Below, piece after piece: positions 46,357-58,483 of a stretch of DNA of 64,000 nt. The notes under the pieces are model-generated. The model saw only the letters and a list, made by a program, of their open reading frames with translations, searched no databases and was not told the DNA's origin. Positions within the stretch are counted from its first letter, which is position 1, and each line of letters begins with the position of its first letter. Position numbers and translations under genes: made by a program. The stretch spans positions 310,001 through 374,000 of the forward strand of contig JBLDXI010000060.1 of the NCBI GenBank assembly GCA_047495785.1, in the 5' to 3' direction. This DNA is from Lepidodermella squamata. Lineage: Eukaryota; Gastrotricha.

Positions 46357-47530
46357 TATGCTACTTGAAACTTGTGCCTGTTACAATTCAGCCTTAAGCA
46401 AAAAGTAATCTTGTTCCTCAGCACGGTTTGCGGTTCAACATTTTCGACAGCTCAGATTTCTCGCCTTTCAATCGACGGTAAAATCTCTACGACTTTCGGG
46501 ACAAAAGAGGGGTACATCCTACGAAATAATGCGACAGGAGAGGTGGGGCCGGTTTATTTGTGCCGCGCAAACACGTAGAACATTGCCGAGCTTAAAAAAT
46601 CACGCGCAACTACAACCTCAGAATTAAAGCTTCGTATTTTGACTGAGACGTCCGGAAACTAGGCGTAAAAGCCGAAGCTACGCCTTCCTGTTGTTGGAGT
46701 TTCAATTTTAAATGCAGCTTGCTTATGTTCATCTTATGTTGGATGGCGACTGTTGCACAAACCTCATGCTCTTCCCTTTTCACTGAGCCCACGCAGAGTA
46801 TTTGCTGACAAAATTAGAGTTTGGAGTTCAGATCGCTATCCGACTCAAATTTCGCTCACAAGTTACTGTTTTTTCATATTTGATACAAAAGGATATAAGA
46901 ACATAAGAGGAGCTTAGCTACTGCGGTCGAAACAGCGATCTCGGCATATTTCTGGGATCCTAACACAATGTCGTTAAGCCAGCTTGAAATTCTGGAATTT
47001 GGAACGGTAATTCCGGAACGGTAAGCTTGCTGTTACATAAAAAAAGAGTCTTTTGAGAGTTATTTGAAATATCTTCACAGTGGAGTGATTCGTTGATATG
47101 ACTGCAAATGAGTGATTTTGCAGGCTTCTACCAATCATAACAGTTTTTTTTCGCTGAATGGCGGCTTATGGTTGGGAATTTGACAGCTCCGTACGGCTGT
47201 AATAGATACTTGAGACTCAGGAAATAAACGATTGTTATAAAACAATAGCCGAGTCAAGAGGCCGAGTCTCACGCTGTTTGTTTTCGTCGCGCATCGCTTG
47301 CTCAGCTGCGCGCTCTCATCGCCTCCCTCTGCCATCACATGTTTTTGCCTGCTAACTATATATTATAAAATATTATGAGAGCTAATTAATTTAGCAGTGA
47401 GAATATAATGCCATGAGCACGTTTCGCTCATGACCACAATATTAATTTACGGCAATCATAAGTAACTTTCGTGGTCGACAAAAATATTTGTCCCTCATTT
47501 CGGGCCATAACAGATTTTCTGCCGTGTAAA
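46357..47530. other. Spacer upstream of the phosphate transporter
   Basis: A plus frame at about 46372-46578 begins without ATG but contains a signal-like KVILFLSTVCGSTFSTA and ends VYLCRANT; an unseen first exon is possible. No other gene is supported. Confidence 0.35.
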
Positions 47531-49246
47531 ATGACCTCGCTAGAAGAGGCCCTTGTGATCTTACTGGTGTTCGGCTTCATCATGGCATTTATGCTATCTT
47601 TCGTGACAGGCGCTCATGATGTGGCGAACGCATTCGGGACGTCTTACGGCGCGGGGATTCTGAGCTTCTGGCAAATTTGCGTCTTGGGAAGCATTCTCGA
47701 AACAGCAGGATCATTGATTCTCGGAGGCAAAGTGGCCGACACCATGGAACGTGGCATTGCTGACATTGATCTCTACAAAAATAATGTCTACCAGCTCATG
47801 TATGGCTATTTAGCCGCTCTCACCGGTGGTACAGCTTGGCTCGCCATAACAATAGTGCTTAAATTGCCTGTCTCAAGTACCCATTCAACAGTGGGCGCTA
47901 TAATAGGCTTCACAATGGTCGTTTATGGCCCTTCGGGTGTGAAATGGAACAGACTAGGTCTTCTTGTAGCCTCTTGGTTTATTTCGCCCCTCCTTACTGG
48001 CTTCATTTCTGGTATGCTGTTTCTTCTGGTGAAATTTCTAGTTCTTCAAAGGCCAGACCCGGTCCAAGCCGGTTGCCGCTATCTTCCCATTCTTTACGGC
48101 ATGATGTCCGCAGTAATTTCCTTTATGATTATCAGCGAATCAGTTGCCCAATATGGCAGTGACGAGGCCAGAGAAAAGCTGCCTATCTGGCTCATTGTAA
48201 TTATATCCTTTGGCATTGGTCTCATTTGCTCCGTTCTAACTTGGTTCCTTGTAATGCCATGGATCAAACGCAAAGTTGAACAGCAACTGGCTGCTGACGA
48301 GGCAGCAACAGCAGCAGCAAACCAGCCGGGAAACTACAATTCTATTGAACCAATGGCTATCGAAGGCGCGCAAGGAGAGGAAGATCGGCCGACGTGCTGG
48401 CAGCGGTTCATTCGTCGCTATAAAATGCGCGCCGGCAGTTCGAATGCGCGGAACCACGCCGAAGAGCCTGATATAGCCGATAGACTGTTTGCCTTGAATT
48501 GCCTTCCCGAGAAATGGCAAGCTAAAATGTCAGAAAAGATGACTTGCTGCAAGCCACGTGATGGAGATCAACAAAGTCAGCAAAATCTTGTCTTGACCGA
48601 TGACACTCCCGGCGTTCGCTATCTGTTCACTTTCTTACAAGTAATTTCAGCCGCATTCATGAGTTTCAGCCACGGAACAAATGACGTGAGGTAAAAATAA
48701 TGCATTTTTTTGACGAAAAATCGATTATTTATGTTTTTTAAGCCATGCCATTGGGCCACTAACAGGAATGTATTCGATATACCAGACCCACGAGCTGACC
48801 AAGGACCACAAACCAGTTTGGTAAGCTTTCCAATTTCGAATCATCTCTCTTCAGAATTCCTTATTGATATAATTGCAAGGTGGCTACTACTTTATGGAGG
48901 CGTTGGAATGTCCATCGGTCTCATTTTACTTGGAGATCGGGTTCTGACAACGATTGGCGATAAATTAGCAAAAATATCCCCCGTTTCCGGTTTTTGCATG
49001 GAATTAGGAACGGCGTCTACTGTGTTAGTAGCCAGTCATCTTGGCATCCCGGTTTCGACGACCAACTGCGTGATTGGAGCCGTAGTTGTTGTGAGCCTTA
49101 TGCGAGATCGGCAATCCATCGACTGGCGAGTAGCTCGAAACATATTTTTCTCTTGGGTCATCACTGTTCCTGTGTCAGGGCTGATAGGCGCTGCTTGTAT
49201 GGCAATACTACGAGCAATTTTCGATTCGCTTCATACGTTTACTTAG
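47531..49246 (+). CDS. Sodium-dependent phosphate transporter, PiT/SLC20 family
   Basis: Three exons (47531-48690, 48743-48820, 48880-49246) give 534 residues. Both inverted PiT repeats carry their signature: GAHDVANAFGTSYGAG near residue 30, and GTNDVSHAIGPLTG across the first splice; the usual Asn is His in the second. About ten membrane helices surround a hydrophilic cytosolic loop with Gln/Ala-rich, Cys-rich and acidic stretches. PiT proteins co-transport Na+ and inorganic phosphate at the plasma membrane. The start at 47531 is the first ATG in frame. Confidence 0.93.
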
Positions 49247-49582
49247 TTGAGAACTGTTCAATTGGAGATGTGTATCTATAATCAAAATAATTTCACGAAG
49301 GATCCTCGAATTCATAAACCGGTGAATGATGAGCTGATTTTGTTTCACTTTGAAGTGTATCGTGAATCATCAGAACATCGATAGGTACGAAATGCTACCT
49401 AATCGCAATCCAATCAAAGATGTGGTTTTGATGAAGGATATTATGTAGAGTTTGCATAGTGGAACTAGCAGAGTTATTCAAGCATAACGGCGCCTAGTGC
49501 TGTTTTAAACTCGGAATACAATGCAGGTGCACGCACATTTCTATGTAATCTCGTGATCAACGGCTTTTTAATTGATAATACG
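49247..49582. other. Spacer between PiT and ankyrin-CCP genes
   Basis: Holds the PiT 3' flank and the next promoter. No feature seen. Confidence 0.4.
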
Positions 49583-52500
49583 ATGAAACCGCTCACCTTT
49601 TTACTTGCTCTGTTAGCATTTGTAGACCAAAGGGCCTCCTGTCTTGAAGAAGAGACAAAGCTGGTATGTCGGCCGATAGACCACAAGACTGAGTGCCTTT
49701 ACAAGAAGGAACTGTATCCGTCGGAGAGTGAATTCACCCGGCTTTTAGATATTATCCGCGACGACACCGCCCGTACTTTCACCCGAACTCTTGATAGCTT
49801 CTTGAACAGAGGCTACAAAATCATCAATGTGAAAAACAAAGCCAATTGGACTCTACTGCACGCAGCGGTGTCTTTTAATCAAAAGGAGATTGTCAACAAA
49901 TTACTGTGGTACGATGAGACAGATCTGAACGCGAGAGATGAAGACGGCGACACTCCACTAATGGTTGCTGCCTTTCAGAGCCATCCGCAGATTATCGACC
50001 TTCTATTGGACAAGGCGTATGAGCGTAACCAGTTCGACGCAATAGTCTCTGCTACACAGCCCTCAAGTGGTGATACCGCTCTTTTCTTTGCTGTCAACTC
50101 TAATTCCCTGGAAGCTGACCAACTAAAAGCCCTAGAAATGCTCGTTGACCATATTCCATCTCGCCACTTGCATCATTGCAACGCCGAGGGTTATACCGTC
50201 GCCCAAGTGGCTTTAGCTCGTCGTAAATTCAGGATTTTCGATTACTTACTCAAACATTTGCCAGTTGGTCATCCCTGGCCGAAATGTCAGAAAAGAAAAT
50301 TAGGGCACATTGCCGCAGAGGTCGGCATTCCAGACTTCTTCGAGCGTTATGCGGAACTGGTTGATTTGAACGAGGTCGACGCTGAAGGGCAGACTCTGGC
50401 TTGCTACAACGCCAAAAGCGGTAACACGGATGTTTGGGCCAGAATCAACAAGCTTGACGGGATGTCGGACGTTCTGAACAGCCCTAACTGCTTTTACCCT
50501 GGGACATCGGGATTACGAGGTACTCCTTTGCAATTGGCAGCAATCAATAGACACGTTTCTCTCGTCGAAGAAATGCAGCAAGCTGGCGGGGACTTTAACA
50601 GCCGCGATACTAATGGTGGCTCCATTCTACACGCAATGGCAGAACGACACGATCCTCCCGGTGAAAAGGAAATTATCGAAATTATGACTGAGCTGATCGA
50701 GTCACGAGATTCGAAAGGGCGCACACCGTTTCTCAACGCGATAGTGCGATATAATTGGTATTATGCTGACATGATAGTAACACATTTTGGGGCAAATGCA
50801 AGCGCAAGAGATGACCGAGGTTTCACTGCTCTTCATCTGACGAGCGACAAGGCGACTTTCAAGAAATATCTGCATTTGTTTCATGTCGATGTTAGATCTG
50901 ACGGGCCAAATGACCCAACGTTGATGAAGCCGCTCATGGTGGCTGTTGATGAAGTAAAGCCAATGGAACTGATTCAATATTTAGTTGAGAAAGAAGGAGC
51001 AAGTTTGAACGTGGAAAACAGTCTCAGCCAAGGACTGGCCCATCTCGCAGTTCAAGCAAATTATACTCTATTTATTACCGAATTCGCTTCTCACCTCAAT
51101 TTAACTCTCCGGGACTTCAAAGGTAGGACTCCTCTTCATTACGCTGTTGAACTAGGAAACGTCGCAGCGGTTCAAGCCCTAGTTACGGCTAACCAATGTG
51201 GCAGGACCTTGGCCGAACCTATCATAAAGACTGATCATAATCAGGAACTGAAGTTTTCTTTCGGGCACACGCCTCTCCATCTTGCCTTCGTCTATTCGAA
51301 CGCCGAGATTGCCAATATCCTGCTTGAAAGACGATTCGACTTATCGCTGGAGATTGATGCCTTCAACAGGACACCGCTCCACTTTGCAATCATGAATTGC
51401 GAAACCCAGCTCGTTGAAAGCATGCTTGCTAAACTTGGTTCGAGAGCGGACGAAGTTGTCGCAGATACTGATTTGATTGGCACCTCTCTGTTGGCATTGG
51501 CTGTAGAGTCGAATTGCGCCCCTGTTGTGAGCCATTTACTTGATAAGTATAATGCTGATTGCAGTTTGGTTGACGAGCATGGCGAGCCGCCTCTGCATTG
51601 CGCCGCTTCGAATCATTTGCTTCATTTAATCAACTTAATGCTGAAAACTGGGAAATGTCAAAAAGACCTACTGGACGCTTGTGGTCGCCTGTTGCAGGAT
51701 TATCCGGTCAATGAAGAAGAATGTAAGACTGTTGTTAGCCAAATAATGATATCCTAAATGAGGTTATTATTTATAGGTCCCAATCCGATATGCGCAGTGC
51801 CGAAACCAGATGGAGAAGTCGGCAATTTCGCTAAGCGAATCGAAGTTGGTGATCAGCAATTGGAAAATGAAACATATAACTCGAATAGCACTCAATATGC
51901 CTACGAAAACATGGATCAAGGCAGCTATGTACCTTTCAAATCCTCCGTGTTTTTGAAGTGCCCAGAGAACTATGAGGTGGTTGGAGAACAGAAGACGATA
52001 TGCGTCGAAAAAGGCAAGTGGGCACCTAAACCTGGTAAATGCATGGTAAGCCTAAAATGTGATCTAAAACTCACCTGCTTTGGTTTTGCTTTTCTAGCCT
52101 GCGCTGAACACATTCCAACTGTATCAAAGGCTCAGTGATGCTTGCGCTGCAGCGAATATCGTACTTGTTCGTCAGCTTATTAGTCAGATTTCCAAGCGCG
52201 GTACTTTTGATCCGAATTGGAGGGACAAACGGCGAATCGAATCAAGCTGCCAGCCTTTAATCGAAAATCCCACACTTTTGCATCGAACATTGCAAATGGC
52301 CTGTGAAGATCACAGTACCTTTCGTAGAGATATAATGAAACTACTGATCGAACTCGGCGCTAATGTCAACGCAACAGAAGACGCTATGAGCTACACACCT
52401 CTGACGCTTGCTTCATTGCACGGATATTGGGAGGCTGTCCTATTCACAGTTGAATCTGGCGCTGATGTAACTGCAAGATTGAAAGACGAGCAAAGCGCTG

Positions 52501-53306
52501 TGTTGCTCGCGTCTTCTAAAGGCCATATGGATGTCGTTCAGTTTTTGCTGGAGAGCGGGGCTGATTTTAGAGATAAAGACGCTCTCAAGAGACCAGCGTT
52601 GTTCCAGGCAGCGGAATGGGGTCACTACGAAGTCGTTAAGTTTCTTTTTGAGTTGGGCGCCACAATCGATGATCGTGATACCAGTGGAAAAACTCCATTG
52701 ATGGTTGCAGCAGTGAATGGCCATGTAAAAGTGCTGAAATTTCTCATTGGCCATGGTGGAAATATCCACGATCGGGATATATCCAACAGGACCGGTGCAA
52801 TGTCTGCGGCTGTGATCGGCCGAATGGAGGTGGTCAGACTGTTGATTGAGAAAGGCGCTAAAGTTGACGAACAAGATTTGGATAACCGTACTATTTTAAT
52901 GTATGAAGCAATATTACACGACATCGACATGGTCCAGTTTTTGATCCAGAGGGGAGCGAATGTTAACAACAGAGACATTTACGGTCGAACACCACTTTTC
53001 ATTGCCTCTCGATTGGGTAAACTCGACGTCGTTCAATACCTGCTGCAAAATGGCGCCGATGCTAACGACAAGGACAAAGCCATGAAGTCTCCGATCATGA
53101 TGGCAGCGCTACGAGGTGAACTGCCGTTGATCAAAGTTTTGGTTGAAAATGGAGCAGATTTCAAGACTCGTGATGCCAATTTTAAAACCCCGCTTATGAT
53201 CGCAGCCGAAATGAATCATGCAAATGTAGTGGAATATTTGCTTCTAAAAGGTGCGTCAGCCGATGACTGTTTCGGCCATTGGTATGAGCATCGATGCAAC
53301 CCTTGA
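49583..53306 (+). CDS. Secreted ankyrin-CCP-ankyrin protein
   Basis: Three exons (49583-51722, 51777-52045, 52098-53306) give 1205 residues. A signal peptide (MKPLTFLLALLAFVDQRASC) is followed by about a dozen ankyrin repeats (for example NWTLLHAAVSFNQKEIVNKL, DGDTPLMVAA, RTPLHFAIMNCETQLV). Then comes one CCP/sushi-like module (CAVPKPDGEVG, FKSSVFLKCPENYEVVG, GKWAPKPGKC). A second array of about nine tight ankyrin repeats follows (TPLTLASLHG, KTPLMVAAVNG, GRTPLFIASRLG). The GTAAGA...TTATAG intron after exon 1 is the key join; without it two unrelated frames would abut. There is no transmembrane helix. Ankyrin arrays are normally cytosolic, so a secretory form with a CCP module is odd. AATAAA lies at 53333-53338. 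The function is not known; a binding scaffold or effector is plausible. Confidence 0.82.
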
Positions 53307-53592
53307 GCAGTGTTGTAACAAACAAGAAAATGAATAAAGTAAAAAGTAATGCTTCCCTATCCAAGCAGGTTAAATCAGCCTGGCCGATTCATTATCAGCA
53401 TTCAGATTGAATCACTTGTTTTCCTGTTTTCTTTCCCCAAGCCTGAGTGCACTTGCATGTTTATCTCAGGTCGTAATTTGACCAGCTGCCAGTGAGAATG
53501 TGTCGACCATTAAAGAGTAAGAGTAAGATGTGCATGCTAAGTAAAATTATATAAACTGATTTTATGATTTTTAGAAGTCCTTTCGGAGCAAA
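53307..53592. other. Short spacer
   Basis: Contains the polyA signal of the ankyrin-CCP gene. Nothing further seen. Confidence 0.4.
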
Positions 53593-54258
53593 ATGAGCCT
53601 GGTATTATTCTCAGATGACATTTTTAATAGTCAGCTCTGTCGACGTGGAGCAACACTGATAGCGTTAGCTATCATCGCGAGCTTTTTAGCAGAGATAGGT
53701 ATAAGGCCATAAATCATTCTCATTCTTATGCAGATAATCGCTCATAATTCATGAATGTTATTTGAGATGGAAGAAAGAGCCTACAGTTCAATGATATAGA
53801 ATGCGACAACGACGACGATTGCGGTGAAGCGCGCGAGAATATGTACTGCAAACCAGTTTCTTGCGGAAAAGCCTGGGATTGGTGCGGCTCGTAATTTATT
53901 TTCCCTGAATAAGTTCATGTCGAAATTTTCCACCTAATAATAAACAGGCGATGTTTGTGCAAGGAGGGCTACACTGATTTTCCCACTGATCGAAATTTCA
54001 GCTCCAAAACCGTTTTCTGCTGGCCAACTATCTGTTGCAATTCCGTAAGCTTGTATTGAAGATAATTGTCACTTAAATAATGGATTTTTATAGCATCATG
54101 ACTGCAAGGAGAGAGGCCATGGAATCAATGCTGTTTGTAGTCTTCCTGCACATCGATGTCTCCCAAATTACGACAAGCAAAGCGAATTTTCTGCTCTTGA
54201 TGTGCCTGCAGAAATTGAAATTGGGGAAAACTGCAGCTTTTCAATGGAACACCTGTAA
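53593..54258 (+). CDS. Small cysteine-rich secreted protein
   Basis: Four exons (53593-53698, 53800-53890, 53948-54044, 54094-54258) splice in frame to 152 residues. Each exon is too short to stand out alone. A hydrophobic leader (ATLIALAIIASFLAEI) is followed by ECDNDDDCGEARENMYC, SCGKAWDWCG, RCLCKEGYTDFP, FCWPTICCNS and HHDCKERGHGINAVC, then a tail with ENCSFSMEHL. The Cys spacing resembles EB-like or granulin-like disulfide modules, but no exact family is recognised. Every splice site is GT/AG and phases agree, and Cys density rises only in the spliced frame, which supports a real gene. Likely extracellular. Confidence 0.65.
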
Positions 54259-54443
54259 TAATAAGTGGAAAGAATAGCTCGAGTGGCAGGGGCGGCAATG
54301 ATGCAATGACATAAATAAGAATTTTCGAAATCTATACTGCAATTTTTAATTAGAATATATTTTCTATCCACTCTATTCATTAGCCAATAAATATTTATGG
54401 GGCGAAAAGGTGTCACATCGTTCTATGGTTAAGTTGACAGGTT

Positions 54444-54725
54444 TTACGATCTTGGACTGGTTGATGAAACGCCGTAGCCGCATTTCGCACAGGCGCAGTT
54501 TCGATCGTTCGGCTCTTTTGGATGTTGATTGAAGCCGATGACATTGCCGAATAGATTTGCATCTTGAATGTTGGCAAACAAATTTTCATGCAGTTGGCTA
54601 GCTGTTGCTAGACTAGAAATTGCGTCTTTGACGTCTGAAGAATGCTCCGGGATCGGGAGAAGCTTGTTTAACAGGCTGTTCACCTTCGCAACCTCGAGGC
54701 GGAATCGTTGCAGATCAGCTTCCAT
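54444..54725 (-). CDS. Hypothetical 93-residue protein
   Basis: A single frame from ATG 54725. The first 50 residues look helical and could form a coiled coil (LQRFRLEVAKVNSLLNKLL). The C-terminal part has a compact Cys cluster, NCACAKCGYG, possibly metal-binding. There is no signal peptide or membrane segment. The codon use looks protein-like and the frame is free of stops, but no family is recognised. Confidence 0.45.
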   Translation of the reverse strand: MEADLQRFRLEVAKVNSLLNKLLPIPEHSSDVKDAISSLATASQLHENLFANIQDANLFGNVIGFNQHPKEPNDRNCACAKCGYGVSSTSPRS

Positions 54726-55767
54726 TTGAAAATATCTTTCAACTTAAATGCTTGCAAAAATTAGAACTCAAACCAGACGCACGCAATGCTGTAGTGTCAA
54801 ACACTTATAGTTCATGTACTCTAGACCTACCTTATCTTATCACCTCTTAGGTTACAATAACCATTGTAGCTTTCGATGTGTAACCTGGGGCATGTCACCT
54901 GACCATTGTTGATTACTGATCGAAAATAATAAAATTAATTAATATTACCCAAGACTTCGTTCCTTCAGGCATTCTGATTGTACGCGCACTTCGTAGGGGT
55001 GAGGAGAGCGGAACCATGCCTGATCCGAGAAAACTGATGTTTTAATTGATTTTCAGTTTCATATTACTAATAGAATCACTATTTTGAGCCGAAATTTTGC
55101 CGAGATCACGGCAAACAGGGAACTGAATCGGGAAATAAATATCTAGCTTAAAATGGGATTGCTCTCACGGTCCTTTATGGATCTGCCAATAGCCAATGCG
55201 TCTTGTAAGTTCGATTAAGGAAAACGAATAACTTCTAACCGCCGATTAAGGAGATGAAAGAGCTGAAACAGAAAAATCGCTGTTACCGACTGGTCATGCG
55301 GTCTCCCAATTCGATGTAATCCGTTTCATCTCCACCAATAAATTGTTATCAGTGGCAGCTTATCTAGCAACGATAAAGGAGGAAAGTTAGCAAGAAGAAG
55401 ATAGCGGTCAAACTGAAAAACGGAAAAGTGACCGACCAGGAAAGGCAGTTCAGCTCTCGCTCAGCTCAAGGTATGTTTTTACTTCGAATCAACGTCGTCG
55501 CAAGGGCCTCTCCGGCATTACAGCGAAGGGATTGATTGACAAAATGCCACGGCGGTTTTTTGAAGTTGAAGGAGCTGCCAACTGTCTCTTCTATCAGGCC
55601 TGGATCTCTCTAGCTCTCATTCAGGGTTTCTGAGCGCCTCAAATTGAAGCTATACAATATTTCAACTTATTTCATGTTAATGCAGCATAGTGCTAGAAAT
55701 AAAGGCAGCACTTCAGTTAAACAGGCAAAGCAGTAAAATTCCTGCATGCTCTCATGGATATAGGAAA
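54726..55767. other. Spacer with a coding-like remnant
   Basis: Near 55385-55470 a plus stretch reads KKKIAVKLKNGKVTDQERQF and ends at a CAAG|GTATG donor, but I could not connect it to neighbouring exons in phase. It may be part of a gene with unseen exons or a relic. Confidence 0.3.
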
Positions 55768-56866
55768 ATGCAGTGTTTTGCATTGTTAACAGCTCTAATT
55801 TTGTCAGTATTTTTCGATTCGGTTTCGGCCGCGGCTAGCATTTGTACGCCTGATTTCCAGCAAGGCACGTGCGTTTGCAAACTCGCCGATGGGAGTGGCA
55901 CCATCGATTTAACTCCACTCGTCGAACAAACAGCAAAAACGCCGTGAGTGACAACTTCCGTGCTTCTAAATTCTTCTAAAGACCAAGTGTCTGAATTTGT
56001 TAAGTCTACACACTGTAGGCGATAACAAGCAGTACGAGTACAATCTGCGAATATGCGGTTTATTACAAAATGACGCCACGTTAACATCCTGTCAGAATAA
56101 GGCTGCAGCTTGCGAATTTGTATCGGCAAACCATGCTAACAACTTCAACCTCGGATACCCGACAAACACTCGTTTCGAAAGTCGGACCGGCCCAGATGAT
56201 CCGGTAGCAAAGCCAGCCTTGGTTTTCGACGCTAAGCCTTCTACTAATCCTGATGAATACAGGTGCGAACTTTCATGATTTGCAAATGCTAAACCTCTAG
56301 AAGTTTGATTCACCAAGGCGAACTGTTGCGTTTCTCATTTGCGACAAATCTATGAGTGACGTAAAATTTCAATCTTCAGGCAGCTTAGGTCCGAAAGATC
56401 CTGATAATTACTACGTATACGTGAGTGTTTCTATTGAGAATTTATCACAGTCAATTTTCCATCATTGATCTCTCGTCGATTACAGTATATGCATCTAACC
56501 GGCGAAGTATTTTGTCCTAACAATGGCGGGGGCGCTGGCAGTGGCGGTCTGTCAGCTGGCTCCATTTTACTAATAATGTATAGCTGTTACAATCTAGCGT
56601 TTTATTTCATTTTTCAGTTTTACACTTTTCAGCTTTTTTGTTTCTCTGTTCGTTTACTTTGTTGGTGGCTTCGCTCTCATGACTTTCCACTACAAGAAAG
56701 AAGGAAGCGAGCGCATACCGAACGTCAATTTCTGGGTAGCCCTTCCCGGCGCAGCCAAAGTAGGTCAAATTGGTGTTCAATTTCCCTTACAATGCTGTTT
56801 CCTATCCAGGAGGGTGTGCTGTTCGTTGTCAACAAAATACGCGGGCGGAATTATACGGCAGTGTGA
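55768..56866 (+). CDS. Atg27 / mannose-6-phosphate-receptor-like membrane protein, copy 1
   Basis: Six exons (55768-55943, 56005-56262, 56318-56420, 56486-56577, 56633-56759, 56810-56866) give 270 residues. A signal peptide precedes a luminal MRH-like domain: CTPDFQQGTCVCKLADGSG and TIDLTPLV, then YEYNLRICG, CQNKAAACEF, RTVAFLICD and VYYMHLTGEVFCP. A Gly/Ser linker leads to a single TM helix (FFVSLFVYFVGGFALMTF) and a cytosolic tail HYKKEGSERIPNVNFW ending NYTAV. The terminal YTAV is a YXXPhi sorting signal, as in yeast Atg27. The protein probably cycles between Golgi, endosome and lysosome as a glycan-binding or membrane-trafficking receptor. Copy 2 lies 237 bp away with the same exon plan. 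Confidence 0.83.
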
Positions 56867-57102
56867 ATCATGGAAGCATTTTTACAATCCATATTGCTGT
56901 ATAAATAAAATGAAAGAGAATAGCGTATTCCTGAATTTTCTACCTTGAGCTGCCAACGGGTAATACACTTCTTATCTGACGCCGTAAGAAGCCGAGCATT
57001 GATTTGATAACTGTCCAGTTGTGAAGATAACACCAAGATAGCGTACTGAGACGCTAGGGCTGCAGAGTCTTGCATGATAATAGCGCTGACCTGTTTCTTG
57101 AG

Positions 57103-58170
57103 ATGACAAAGAAAGCTGTGCTAGCTCTTTTTTACTCGCTCCTCCAGCTCAGCCTAGTTGATGCGGACCCGAACGCATGCAAACCTAGCTCTAAAGATGG
57201 TACTTGTATCTGTGAGCTGGCTGATGGGACCGGCACTATTGATTTGACAGAATTAGTCAAGCAGACTGCAAATCAGCCGTAAGAATAAGTTAATTTCCCA
57301 CAGACTCCGCTAAAACCAGATGCTCTCCATGCAGCCTTGCAGCAACTGGGCCAGCCTTCCAATATTATTTAGCATTCTGTGGAGTCATAAAAAAATCAAC
57401 GCTCCCCAAATGTGACGGAAAAGCTGCAGCTTGTGAGTACAACACTGCTTACAATTACAACCTTGGCGAGCCGGCAACCACCAGGTTTGAAATGAGAACT
57501 GGCCCAGACGACCCAACGCAGACTATCGCATTAGTTTTCGATACTCAACCAGACAACGACCCAGCTAGCATGAGGTGAGTGAACGAAGATTTTTATAATC
57601 ATTGCGGCTAAAGAAAACTCTAGGAGAACAGTGGCCTTCATGAAATGCGATCCTAATCAGAAAACAGTACTGTTCACTTCCCAGGGTAATCAAAACACGA
57701 AAAAGGATCCTGACAATTTTTTCCTATACGTAAGTCTGAAATCCGAGAGCTCAATTATAATTCTGTTTGCATAATGGCAGTTCATGCATCTGACCGGAGC
57801 TGCATTCTGTCCGCAATCAGGTGGCGGTGGTGGCGGCGGTGATGGTCTCAGTGGTGGTTCCATCCTTCTCATAATGTAAGACCGTGTTTGCATCCCATGG
57901 CCTCTTGATGATTTCTTCCTTCAGTTTCTTTTGTACAATCACTGTGTACTTTGTCGGAGGCTATCTTCTCATGGCTTTTTACTTCAAGCGTGAAGGACAG
58001 GATCGGATTCCGAACAGAGAATTTTGGATTTCATTACCAACCCTGGCAAAGGTGAATATTTCAATTCCCTAAAATATGTGATTCAAAACACGATTCCTTC
58101 CTATTAGGATGGCTTTCTCCTCGTCTACAACAAGATCCGCGGAAGATCAGGAAATTATCAAAATGTGTAA
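57103..58170 (+). CDS. Atg27 / mannose-6-phosphate-receptor-like membrane protein, copy 2
   Basis: Six exons (57103-57278, 57335-57574, 57624-57729, 57781-57875, 57925-58051, 58108-58170) give 268 residues. Exons 1 (176 nt) and 5 (127 nt) are the same length as in copy 1. Landmarks are CKPSSKDGTCICELADGTG, FQYYLAFCGVIKK, CDGKAAACEY, RRTVAFMKCD, LYFMHLTGAAFCP, a Gly-rich linker, the TM helix TVYFVGGYLLMAFYF and a tail with EGQDRIPNREFW. It ends NYQNV, again a YXXPhi motif. The luminal domain differs more than the tail, so ligand preference may have split while sorting stayed the same. Confidence 0.83.
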
Positions 58171-58483
58171 TACAGAAGTTGTGCAAAATCGGCGCTTTGT
58201 GATCATCCTTGCAATTTTTCGAGAAATAATCATGAGAAAAGTATCGAAACATAATTTTAGCCATGAGTATTTAGAATTTAGTAAAATTGAGCGTGGACAT
58301 CTGCGTTCGGATTCATATTTTTTGTGAGAGTGGATAGTAGCTCATATGAATGACCGGCATTTAATACGACGGTTATTTCCGCAGCTTTGCACACCACACT
58401 ATACTACTGTGTGCTAAATTTATGCGTATTTTAAAAAGCGGCGCGGCAAATGACAATGGGCATCGCAATTACTCTTTTAAAAA
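58171..58483. other. Spacer upstream of LGIC-H
   Basis: No gene supported; contains the copy 2 3' flank. Confidence 0.4.

Noticed and set aside
51758-52138. A separate small gene starting at ATG 51758 right after the ankyrin stop.
   Set aside because: A canonical GTAAGA...TTATAG intron joins the ankyrin frame to the CCP module in phase, and the third exon continues the same frame.
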